From Roseivirga sp. (GTDB taxonomy: Bacteria > Bacteroidota > Bacteroidia > Cytophagales > Cyclobacteriaceae): a stretch of DNA of 64,000 bases. Of this stretch, positions 16,570-23,067 are shown one piece after another. Every line of letters starts with the position of its first letter. The first letter of the stretch is position 1. The stretch lies in assembly GCA_029262895.1 (NCBI GenBank), contig JAJCYM010000019.1, forward strand, positions 1 to 64,000, in the 5' to 3' direction. Position numbers and translations under genes: made by a program. A model generated the notes under the pieces. That model worked only from the letters and a program-made list of their open reading frames with translations. It was not told where the DNA came from and made no database searches.

Positions 16570-17277
16570 CTAGTTTTTCGTTTTAATGCTTACTTCAATG
16601 CTCTTATCGGCATCAGAGTCCTTGAAAAGGTACTTCCTCCAACGGACGCTCTCCTTGCCCCAGGTCAATCCGTTGCCCTGCACGTAATTCTCATTCGAAA
16701 TGGACTTAACATCGTTCTCAAACGACAGGTCAAGCTCATAATACATATCGCCTAAAATAACAGAGGGGTCCATAGAGGGGTCAGGGCTTTGATCCCCTGA
16801 CATACCAGAGGTTATAGCATCAAGAATCTTATTAGTGCTGGTACGTGTAATCGTGTTTTTGTTTTTGGTGAAAAAGGTATACTGCTCTATAATGTCACCA
16901 TCCTGATCCGTATGGTAATAGGCGCTTAACCCTTGATTTAGGGCATTAATGTTAGTAAAGTCAAAGGACAAACTGAAGATGAATTTCTTGATATCGAAGT
17001 CAGTTCGAACATTGGATACCCCATTCACTGCTTCCATTGTTTTGGCCTTTTTGTCAAAGTCCTTGTCCAATGAACCGAGAGTTTCTTCTGCCTGTTCCTC
17101 AGGATCCGAACCCAGTGAGGCCAACATTTCACCCATTTCCGTCATATCGAGTGTCATCGTATAGGTTCCCCCACCATTTTTATTAAAAAACACTTTTTCA
17201 ATAATGTTAACACATGAGGTCATGGTCAAAGCACTGACCATGATCAGTAGGATGATAAACTTCTTTTTCTTTAACAT
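16570..17277 (-). CDS. Hypothetical lipoprotein
   Basis: 235 residues. The signal peptide ends in LTMTSC, giving lipidation at C22. The mature part has no motif that I recognise; it has a Gly-rich GGGTYTMTLDMTEMG start, a helical acidic stretch (SLGSDPEEQAEETLGSLDKD) and beta-like segments afterwards. It is convergent with the M28 peptidase gene, 11 bp apart. Confidence 0.75.
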   Translation of the reverse strand: MLKKKKFIILLIMVSALTMTSCVNIIEKVFFNKNGGGTYTMTLDMTEMGEMLASLGSDPEEQAEETLGSLDKDFDKKAKTMEAVNGVSNVRTDFDIKKFIFSLSFDFTNINALNQGLSAYYHTDQDGDIIEQYTFFTKNKNTITRTSTNKILDAITSGMSGDQSPDPSMDPSVILGDMYYELDLSFENDVKSISNENYVQGNGLTWGKESVRWRKYLFKDSDADKSIEVSIKTKN

Positions 17278-17342
17278 AACTATCGGTTTCTAATAATTAA
17301 ATATAACGGTTTCTGAAGATTTGGGAAGCCAGAAAATGACCA

Positions 17343-17501
17343 ATACCAATTCAAGTATGAGATGTCCTTAATAGAAATTAAATTATTATCGTTTGATTAA
17401 GGCGAGAAATGAGGGCATAGCATCGCTATGGCTGATTTTCTCAACGAAGAGCAAGCGGTAAGAAATGATTTATATGGGTCATGTTATACTTGATTTGGTA
17501 T
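17343..17501. mobile_element. MITE-like element bounded by inverted repeats
   Basis: ATACCAATTCAAGTAT (17343-17358) and ATACTTGATTTGGTAT (17486-17501) are inverted repeats with one mismatch over 16 bp, and similarity extends imperfectly inward for about 12 more bases. The ~159-bp interval has no gene and contains an internal hairpin, GCATAGC-ATC-GCTATGG. A very similar end sequence lies at 23032-23049. This looks like a small non-autonomous element or palindromic repeat; target-site duplication is not clear. Confidence 0.5.
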
Positions 17502-17544
17502 AAGTATCATATTACTCAGATTAGAGGTGCTATACGAACTGTAA

Positions 17545-18990
17545 TCAGTAAATCCAGGGAATTAACGTTTTGGAAAGCAAGGCCAGTACCATTATGGCAA
17601 TGATATTCAAAAAGAACCCTGCCCTGATCATGTCTTTCATTTTTATCATACCACTTGAAAAGACGATGGCATTTGGTGGGGTAGCAATGGGCATCATAAA
17701 TGCATAGCTGGCTGCCAGAGTAACTGGCAATGACAAATACATTGGATTGACATCCATGCTAATTGAAATGCCCAGTACAACTGGAATAAATATGACGGTC
17801 AGCGCAACGTTGCTCATCAGCTCTGTCATAAAAAGCATAAAGGTGCAGAGAAACAGGATAAGCCATAGCTCGCTAATATTTTGTTGCGAGATAACTTCTC
17901 CAACCACCTGGACAATATTGGTTTTCTCCATCGCCTTGGCCAGGGTGAGTCCACCACCAAAGAGTAAAAGGATGCCCCAGGGAAGCTTCTGAGTATATTC
18001 CCATTCGAGGACAAACTTGTTTTTCCTAAGGTTTATTGGCACTACAAACATAGCTACCGCTCCAATCATAGCAATTAAGGCATCACTCAGGAGCTTAGTA
18101 TTGAACCAATCATTGAGGTTTGTTCTTAATATCCAGGCAAGTGCAGTACAAATGGCAATGGTAGCCACATATTTTTCGGCTTTAGACATAGAACCAAGCT
18201 CGGTGAGTTGGTCATCAATGACCTGAGTGGATTCCGAGAGGTTTTTCACTTTGCTTGGAAATAAAACTCGGGTCAGCATCAGATAAGTAATGCCAAGCAT
18301 TATACCCGCCACAGGTATTCCGACTTTCAGGTATTCTGCAAAACTGACTTCAACGTTGACCATGGTGTTCATAAAACCAACCCAAGCTACATTTGGAGGA
18401 GTGCCTACAATGGTGGCCGTACCTCCTATATTTGCCGCATAGGCAATGCCCAGCATTAGGGCCAGGGCAAACTTCTGTTTCCCTTTGTCAGTGGTGTCAC
18501 CAACATTTAAAAGACCAGTAATGGAGAGTGCTATTGGCAACATCATCACGGTGGTTGCAGTATTGCTAATCCACATGGAGATGAATGCCGTGGTAAGCAT
18601 AAAGCCCAGAATGATTCCATTGGGATTTGTCCCTGTGCGCTTGATTAAGTTAAGGGCTATGCGCTTATGTAGGTTGTGACGCTCCATAGCCAAGCCAAGC
18701 ATAAAACCACCCATAAACAGAAAGATGATTTTGTTAGCGTATTGAGCGGTGGCTTCATCTATCGTGAAAACCCCGGTGATGGAAAAGAGAATAATGGGCA
18801 GCAGAGCCGTAACTGGTATTGGGGCAGCTTCGGTAATCCACCATACCACCATCCAAACCGCAGCTGCAATAACATTCCAGGCTTGAGGAGTCAAGACATT
18901 TTCTGGTGCCAACAGAATAATAAGGAAAAAGAGTATGGGGCCGGCTAATAAACCAAAAATTTTGGCGCCTTTAAATTCTGGTTGCTTCAA
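17545..18990 (-). CDS. SLC13/DASS family sodium-coupled anion (dicarboxylate) transporter
   Basis: 481 residues, about the usual length, with 11 or so hydrophobic helices. The repeated Ser-Asn signatures of the family are visible: ISNTATTVMMLPIALSI in the first half and MSNVALTVIFIPVVLG in the second (SNV in place of the usual SNT), together with MPIATPPNAIVFSSG near the C-terminus. Family members import succinate, malate, citrate or sulfate with sodium at the inner membrane. It is divergent from sucD, which would suit a C4-dicarboxylate substrate, but substrate assignment is inference. Confidence 0.9.
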   Translation of the reverse strand: MKQPEFKGAKIFGLLAGPILFFLIILLAPENVLTPQAWNVIAAAVWMVVWWITEAAPIPVTALLPIILFSITGVFTIDEATAQYANKIIFLFMGGFMLGLAMERHNLHKRIALNLIKRTGTNPNGIILGFMLTTAFISMWISNTATTVMMLPIALSITGLLNVGDTTDKGKQKFALALMLGIAYAANIGGTATIVGTPPNVAWVGFMNTMVNVEVSFAEYLKVGIPVAGIMLGITYLMLTRVLFPSKVKNLSESTQVIDDQLTELGSMSKAEKYVATIAICTALAWILRTNLNDWFNTKLLSDALIAMIGAVAMFVVPINLRKNKFVLEWEYTQKLPWGILLLFGGGLTLAKAMEKTNIVQVVGEVISQQNISELWLILFLCTFMLFMTELMSNVALTVIFIPVVLGISISMDVNPMYLSLPVTLAASYAFMMPIATPPNAIVFSSGMIKMKDMIRAGFFLNIIAIMVLALLSKTLIPWIY

Positions 18991-19076
18991 TTGTGCCTGG
19001 GTTAATTGACCACCAATTTAGCAGAATATTTCAATCATGGAGAAAGAAGGGGGTGAGTGGCTAGAAAAGAGCGGAT

Positions 19077-19112
19077 ATAAAAAGAGAAGAGCGTTAACCA
19101 GACGCTCTTCTC
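19077..19112 (-). terminator. Intrinsic terminator of an unassigned leftward transcript
   Basis: On the minus strand GAGAAGAGCGT and ACGCTCTTCTC form a perfect 11-bp stem with loop CTGGTTA, followed directly by TTTTTAT. No annotated gene on this strand ends here, and the SLC13 gene begins only further downstream. Confidence 0.8.
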
Positions 19113-19137
19113 AACTTCAACCTTAAAATACTAAAAA

Positions 19138-19266
19138 CTAACTAACTATGTTTAAAACGGCTTCTTCAAGAATTTTATTTCGTGAGAGTACCGTTTTTAT
19201 ATACTCTTTAGAATTAACTTCTGTCTTATTATACAGGCAAGTTGCATAAAGGGTTTCATAAAAAAT
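19138..19266 (-). other. Possible small ORF or small RNA on the minus strand
   Basis: A 42-codon open frame ends with TAG 26 bp before the leftward terminator. It reads like a real peptide (KTEVNSKEYIKTVLSRNKI) but has no ATG, GTG or TTG start; ATT at 19266 would be the first codon. The same stretch can instead be a small RNA of about 150 nt: GCAACTTG (19245-19238, minus) lies 21 nt downstream of the phased TTAAC boxes, matching the geometry at the GLPGLI gene. An internal 7-bp stem (CCGTTTT with AAAACGG) is present. Neither reading can be confirmed from sequence alone. Confidence 0.35.
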
Positions 19267-19292
19267 GTTAAATAATTGTTAATCCGTGTTAA
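19267..19292. promoter_or_regulatory. Three phased GTTAA boxes (OmpR-type binding array)
   Basis: GTTAA occurs at 19267, 19278 and 19288, spaced 11 and 10 bp. Helically phased direct repeats like this are typical binding sites of OmpR/PhoB-type regulators. The same box recurs four times with 10-11 bp phasing at 39859-39894 beside a two-component system. Confidence 0.55.
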
Positions 19293-19360
19293 ATGGAAGC
19301 TGAAAATATTCAACGGTCGAGGGTCATTTTGAACAGCGGCTGGTTATGCTGATTTTTCCT

Positions 19361-19391
19361 TTTGGCATCGCCATTAATTATTCTAATTTTG
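19361..19391 (+). promoter_or_regulatory. sucD promoter (Bacteroidota sigma consensus)
   Basis: TTTG at 19361-19364, a 19-bp spacer and TAATTTTG at 19384-19391 match the Bacteroidota -33/-7 consensus exactly. The start codon of sucD is 22 nt downstream. Confidence 0.8.
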
Positions 19392-19413
19392 CCACGAATT
19401 TAAAACGACCGTA

Positions 19414-20289
19414 ATGAGTGTTTTAGTTAATAAGGATTCCAAAATTATTGTTCAAGGATTTACCGGATCAGAAGGTACATTCCATGCCGGGCAAATGATA
19501 GACTACGGAACTAACGTGGTAGGCGGAGTAACTCCGGGCAAGGGGGGACAGGAACATTTAGGCAAGCCTGTTTTCAATACGGTCGAAGATGCGGTAAATA
19601 CAACAGCCGCTGATGTTTCCATCATTTTTGTGCCACCAGCATTTGCGGCAGATGCAATTATGGAAGCCGCTGATGCAGGTATCAAAGTGATCATCGCGAT
19701 CACAGAGGGAATTCCTGTGAAAGATATGGTAACCGCCAAGGAGTACATTAAGTCTAAGGATGTAACCTTAGTTGGGCCTAACTGTCCGGGAGTCATCACT
19801 CCAGATGAGGCCAAGGTGGGTATTATGCCCGGCTTTGTTTTCAAAAAAGGAAGAGTCGGTTTGGTATCGAAGTCTGGTACTTTAACCTACGAAGCAGCCG
19901 ATCAACTTGTGAAAGCTGGATTGGGCATTTCTACTGCCATTGGCATTGGTGGAGATCCAATCATTGGAACACCAACAAAAGATGCCGTGCAATTGTTAAT
20001 GGAAGATCCGGAAACTGATGCCATAGTAATGATTGGCGAAATAGGAGGAAATTATGAGGCCATGGCAGCCCATTACATACAAGATACAGGCAACAAGAAA
20101 CCGGTAGTAGGGTTTATTGCGGGGCAAACAGCACCTCCTGGAAGAAGAATGGGACATGCCGGTGCGATTATTGGCGGGGCAGAAGATACAGCCGAAGCCA
20201 AGATGAAGATTATGGCCGAATGTGGAATCCACGTGGTGGAATCACCTGCAGATATTGGTGAAACCATGGCCAAAGTACTGGGCGCATAA
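19414..20289 (+). CDS. sucD: Succinyl-CoA synthetase (ADP-forming) subunit alpha
   Basis: 291 residues, full length. N-terminal CoA-binding Rossmann domain ([31 protein letters not shown]), then the ligase domain with [10 protein letters not shown] and the active-site phosphohistidine region ([13 protein letters not shown], histidine near residue 250). It converts succinyl-CoA to succinate with nucleotide phosphorylation in the TCA cycle. The beta subunit gene sucC is not adjacent here. Expressed from its own consensus promoter. Confidence 0.97.
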   Translation: MSVLVNKDSKIIVQGFTGSEGTFHAGQMIDYGTNVVGGVTPGKGGQEHLGKPVFNTVEDAVNTTAADVSIIFVPPAFAADAIMEAADAGIKVIIAITEGIPVKDMVTAKEYIKSKDVTLVGPNCPGVITPDEAKVGIMPGFVFKKGRVGLVSKSGTLTYEAADQLVKAGLGISTAIGIGGDPIIGTPTKDAVQLLMEDPETDAIVMIGEIGGNYEAMAAHYIQDTGNKKPVVGFIAGQTAPPGRRMGHAGAIIGGAEDTAEAKMKIMAECGIHVVESPADIGETMAKVLGA

Positions 20290-20303
20290 ACCAGTTCTTC
20301 GCT

Positions 20304-20326
20304 GGTCTTAGCGTCTCGCTGAGACC
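20304..20326. repeat. REP hairpin 1
   Basis: GGTCTTAGCG-TCT-CGCTGAGACC: 10-bp stem with one wobble pair and a 3-nt loop, just downstream of sucD. Confidence 0.8.
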
Positions 20327-20328
20327 CT

Positions 20329-20477
20329 TCAATACAAAAACTCAATATCAATCAGGCCTTTTTGATCTTCATAGTCTCTGGCACTGCTGAAAACCCAGTC
20401 TGTCGGTTTTTCAACGAAGCCAGTCTCCACTGGATTATTATGAATGTAATCTAACCTTTGGAGCGAGATTTCAATAC
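20329..20477 (-). pseudogene. Duplicated 3' end of the REP-associated transposase gene
   Basis: Positions 20298-20477 repeat 20478-20657 at an offset of exactly 180 bp with only scattered substitutions. The copied part encodes the last ~48 residues of the adjacent transposase (RLDYIHNNPVETGFVEKP to IDIEFLY) including its stop codon, with no start of its own. One REP hairpin is duplicated with it. Confidence 0.85.
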
Positions 20478-20483
20478 TTCACT

Positions 20484-20506
20484 GGTCTTAGCGTCTCGCT
20501 AAGACC
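20484..20506. repeat. REP hairpin 2
   Basis: GGTCTTAGCG-TCT-CGCTAAGACC: a perfect 10-bp stem, 2 bp beyond the transposase stop codon and in the same orientation as REP 1. Confidence 0.85.
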
Positions 20507-20508
20507 CT

Positions 20509-21060
20509 TCAATACAAAAACTCAATATCAATCAGACCCTTTTGATCTTCATAGTCTCTGGCACTGCTGAAAACCCAGTCTGTTGGTTTTTCAACTAAAC
20601 CAGTCTCCACTGGATTATTATGAATATAATCTAGCCTTTGATGCGTGATTTCAATACTGGAAAGCGCTATGGGATGGTTGTGCTGTTGCCAAAATTGAAA
20701 ATCATTATTGTTTGATTTAGACTCCCCTGCTTGCTTCATTAATGACAACATCCATTCACGCCTACTTTCATGCGGGTTATTCTCCATATATTTTCTAATA
20801 TGGCGAGATGTATAGCTCTTTAAATCCCTAATAATATCTTCTAACTTGTTGTCTCCTTTAGTGCCTAGGACCAAATGGATGTGGCTGGTCATAATGCACC
20901 AGGCACCTACTAAAAGCCCCTTTTCTTTTTGACAATACTGAATGGACTGAATAAAGATATTTCTGTATTCGGCCCGAATAAAAACATCTATCCAATTCAC
21001 TACAGTAAATGTGACAAAGTAAAATTCATCCTGACTTCGAATGGCATATTTCCGCCCCAT
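20509..21060 (-). CDS. REP-associated tyrosine transposase (RAYT, IS200-like Y1 HUH fold)
   Basis: 183 residues. The HUH metal-binding motif is H60-I-H62 in MTSHIHLVL; the tyrosine candidates are Y83 in DLKSYTSR and Y145 in DYIHNNPVETGLV. Both segments are typical of the RAYT/TnpA-REP group. REP hairpins flank the gene in inverted orientation (20484-20506 on the left, 21138-21160 on the right), the standard arrangement for a RAYT and the single-stranded hairpins it recognises. The gene appears intact, so it may still be active. RAYTs are domesticated single-copy enzymes that spread REP elements rather than themselves. Confidence 0.9.
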   Translation of the reverse strand: MGRKYAIRSQDEFYFVTFTVVNWIDVFIRAEYRNIFIQSIQYCQKEKGLLVGAWCIMTSHIHLVLGTKGDNKLEDIIRDLKSYTSRHIRKYMENNPHESRREWMLSLMKQAGESKSNNNDFQFWQQHNHPIALSSIEITHQRLDYIHNNPVETGLVEKPTDWVFSSARDYEDQKGLIDIEFLY

Positions 21061-21137
21061 AATGTATGTGCTTGTACCTAATTAAGATATAGAACATTAG
21101 ACTCAAACACCACAAATGCTGGCGTTAATACAGACGT

Positions 21138-21160
21138 GGTCTCAGCGAGACGCTAAGACC
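21138..21160. repeat. REP hairpin 3, inverted
   Basis: GGTCTCAGCG-AGA-CGCTAAGACC is the exact reverse complement of REP 1. It lies 77 bp upstream of the transposase start. Confidence 0.85.
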
Positions 21161-21175
21161 AGGGGCTACAGATTA

Positions 21176-21580
21176 TCATTCCCTTGACGGATCATCACAA
21201 GGAGTAGCAGATATCTTAGATATAAAATGGGGTAAGAAACGGCCGGCAAGGGCATCGCAAATGCCATATGTACCAATACTATCAAGCTGAAAGTAAAACC
21301 GTTGACCTCTTACCCTAAAAGATTCAGGCAAAGAGATGGCTGGAACCGTAATACTATCCAACTCCGCATGATTATAAATCTTAATGTCATATAAGTCACC
21401 GGCATTTACATCACCTTGAAAATCGTTACCAAGATTTGCAACACAATGACCGTTAAACTGCCTAAACTCTCCCTCCAAACAAGGCAATTCTTCCACCAAT
21501 GGCGGTTCTCCTTTTTCACAAGAAAATAGACAACTTCCGATTATGGTTAATACCCATAGCCTAATGCATGCCTTTTTCAT
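21176..21580 (-). CDS. Small hypothetical lipoprotein, copy A
   Basis: 134 residues. A signal peptide ends in CLFSC with the lipidated cysteine probably at 21, followed by EKGEPP. The mature domain carries conserved cysteines (LPCLEGEFR, NGHC, ICDA, ATPCDDPSRE) that could form two disulfides. It is about 75-80% identical to copy B upstream. No known family is recognised. A TTTG-N20-TAACTTTA promoter lies immediately upstream, its -7 box ending 5 nt before the ATG. Confidence 0.8.
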   Translation of the reverse strand: MKKACIRLWVLTIIGSCLFSCEKGEPPLVEELPCLEGEFRQFNGHCVANLGNDFQGDVNAGDLYDIKIYNHAELDSITVPAISLPESFRVRGQRFYFQLDSIGTYGICDALAGRFLPHFISKISATPCDDPSRE

Positions 21581-21585
21581 AACCT

Positions 21586-21617
21586 TAAAGTTAAGTAATC
21601 AAATCACAGTCTTCAAA
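21586..21617 (-). promoter_or_regulatory. Promoter of lipoprotein copy A
   Basis: On the minus strand TTTG (21617-21614), a 20-bp spacer and TAACTTTA (21593-21586). The last base differs from consensus. Transcription would start at or within a few bases of the ATG at 21580. Confidence 0.6.
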
Positions 21618-21683
21618 GAATGACGCTGATTAGGAAATCATCAATTCCAGTGTACTAAACCTTTTTATTGAATTTACAGATCA

Positions 21684-22088
21684 TCATTCCCTTGATGGAT
21701 CACCACAAGGAGTACTAGATATTTTGGATATAAAATGGGGTAAGAAACGGCCGAAAAGATGATTACAAACGTCATTTATGCCAACACTATCAAGTTGAAA
21801 GTAAAACCGTTGGCCTTTTACTCTAAAAGATTCAGGCAAAGAGATGCCCGGAACGGCAATACTATCCAACTCTGCATGGTTATAAATCTTAATGTCATAT
21901 AATTTGGCGTCAGCCTCGGGACCTTGAAAATCTTTGCCAAGAAATGCACCACAATGAGGGTTATGCTGTCTAAACTCTCCCTCCAGGCATGGCAGTTCTT
22001 CTACTAAAGGCGGCTCTCCTTTTTCACATGAAAATAGGCAACCTCCGATTATGGTTAATACCAATAGCCTAATACATGTCTTTTTCAT
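21684..22088 (-). CDS. Small hypothetical lipoprotein, copy B
   Basis: 134 residues from the ATG at 22088; a longer frame reaching 22121 lacks a signal peptide at its start and passes through the promoter. Lipobox CLFSC, mature start EKGEPP and the same cysteine pattern as copy A. The duplicated unit is offset by 508 bp and includes short flanking sequence on both sides. Copy B differs mainly in the middle (KDFQGPEADAKLYD) and near NDVCNHLF. Confidence 0.8.
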   Translation of the reverse strand: MKKTCIRLLVLTIIGGCLFSCEKGEPPLVEELPCLEGEFRQHNPHCGAFLGKDFQGPEADAKLYDIKIYNHAELDSIAVPGISLPESFRVKGQRFYFQLDSVGINDVCNHLFGRFLPHFISKISSTPCGDPSRE

Positions 22089-22093
22089 AACCT

Positions 22094-22122
22094 TAAAGTT
22101 ATGCAAAACCGATTTAATCAAA
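22094..22122 (-). promoter_or_regulatory. Promoter of lipoprotein copy B
   Basis: On the minus strand TTTG (22122-22119), a 17-bp spacer and TAACTTTA (22101-22094), ending 5 nt before the ATG. The -7 box and its distance to the start codon are the same as in copy A; the spacer is 3 bp shorter. Confidence 0.6.
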
Positions 22123-22183
22123 GAGACGGAGTTGTACGGATCTCTTTTTTATTCAAAAGCCTCATGTCCAAAGAATTCTCGAT

Positions 22184-22191
22184 TATCTTTG
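22184..22191 (+). promoter_or_regulatory. -7 box of the short-chain dehydrogenase gene
   Basis: TATCTTTG fits TAnnTTTG and lies 14 nt before the ATG at 22206. No good -33 TTTG is seen. It supports the short start of the downstream gene. Confidence 0.5.
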
Positions 22192-22205
22192 GGCAAATCA
22201 GGCTT

Positions 22206-23021
22206 ATGAAGGATAAGGTCGTTATTGTTACCGGAGGTTCATCAGGAATAGGAAAGGCGCTGGCATTCCAATTTGGAAAAGCCGGTTCCAAGGTGGTAAT
22301 CACTGGCCGCAATGAAGAGCGTCTAAATGATGTGGGGCAAGCTTTAGATAAGCAGGGCATTAAAAACCTCTGTCTTAAACTTGACGTGGCCAATGAGCAG
22401 GACAATCATCAATTAGTAAAAGAGACCATTGCAACTTTTGGCAAAATTGATGTCTTGATCAACAACGCTGGAATTTCCATGCGTGCCTTGTTTGAGGAAA
22501 TTGAGATGGATGTTTTTAAAAAAGTCATGGACATCAACTTTTACGGCACCTTGTATGCCACGAAGTACTGTCTTCCGCACATTCTTAAATCCAAAGGTTC
22601 AATCGTGGGAGTATCCTCAATCAACGGCTATCGTGGCACTCCAGCCCGTTCTGCCTATACCGCTTCCAAATATGCCATGAATGGTTTCTTTGAATCGCTG
22701 AGAACCGAGGTAATGCATCGCGGGGTTCATGTGTTGGTGGCATGCCCTGGTTTTACGGGCACCAATATCCGAAATGCGGCACTGACCGCAGATGGTTCGA
22801 CTCAGGGAGAATCTCCGCGAGATGAGGGCAAAATGATGACTGCTGAGCAAGTGGCGGATGCCATACTATCAGCCGTCAAAAGAAGAAAGCGTGACTTGGT
22901 ATTAACCACTCAAGGGAAGTTGGCGGTTTTTCTTAACAAGTGGATGCCCGGTAGGATGGACAAAATAGTTTTTAAGGTTTTTGCCAAAGAACCTGACTCT
23001 CCTTTTTCCAAAGAGAACTAA
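22206..23021 (+). CDS. Short-chain dehydrogenase/reductase (SDR)
   Basis: 271 residues from the ATG at 22206. The frame is open back to 22101, but the family normally starts just before the first beta strand (KDKVVIVTGG) and a -7 box lies between. Classical SDR features: cofactor motif TGGSSGIG (residues 9-16), NNAG (around 86-89), catalytic Ser in VSSINGY, and Y-x3-K in SAYTASKYA. A C-terminal stretch (RKRDLVLTTQGKLAVFLNKW) may contact membrane. The substrate is unknown. Confidence 0.9.
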   Translation: MKDKVVIVTGGSSGIGKALAFQFGKAGSKVVITGRNEERLNDVGQALDKQGIKNLCLKLDVANEQDNHQLVKETIATFGKIDVLINNAGISMRALFEEIEMDVFKKVMDINFYGTLYATKYCLPHILKSKGSIVGVSSINGYRGTPARSAYTASKYAMNGFFESLRTEVMHRGVHVLVACPGFTGTNIRNAALTADGSTQGESPRDEGKMMTAEQVADAILSAVKRRKRDLVLTTQGKLAVFLNKWMPGRMDKIVFKVFAKEPDSPFSKEN

Positions 23022-23023
23022 TT

Positions 23024-23049
23024 ATACCATTTCATATTTGATTTGGTAT
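23024..23049. repeat. Solo end of the MITE-like inverted repeat
   Basis: TCATATTTGATTTGGTAT (23032-23049) matches the inverted-repeat end at 17343-17360 (reverse complement) in 16 of 18 bases. ATACCAT at 23024 gives a short second end, so this may be a collapsed or hairpin form of the element. Confidence 0.45.
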
Positions 23050-23067
23050 TAATTACTAAATTCCCTT

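Larger units (their letters stand above)
18991..19413. other. 423-bp divergent intergenic region: leftward terminator, phased GTTAA boxes, sucD promoter
   Basis: Between the SLC13 gene and sucD. Contents from left: the SLC13 upstream region, an intrinsic terminator pointing left (19077-19112), an unassigned small transcript or ORF on the minus strand, three phased GTTAA boxes (19267-19292) and the sucD promoter (19361-19391). Confidence 0.65.

Noticed and set aside
19148-19249. 33-residue plus-strand ORF starting MFKTASSRI
   Set aside because: It overlaps the minus-strand hairpin region, while the terminator T-run points to transcription on the other strand.
19141-19250. Riboswitch or attenuator upstream of sucD
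   Set aside because: The hairpins lie upstream of the consensus sucD promoter (19361-19391), and the terminator faces the opposite direction.
17545-20289. SLC13 transporter and sucD as a C4-dicarboxylate module
   Set aside because: They are divergent and sucD is a core TCA enzyme; proximity alone does not support a shared role.
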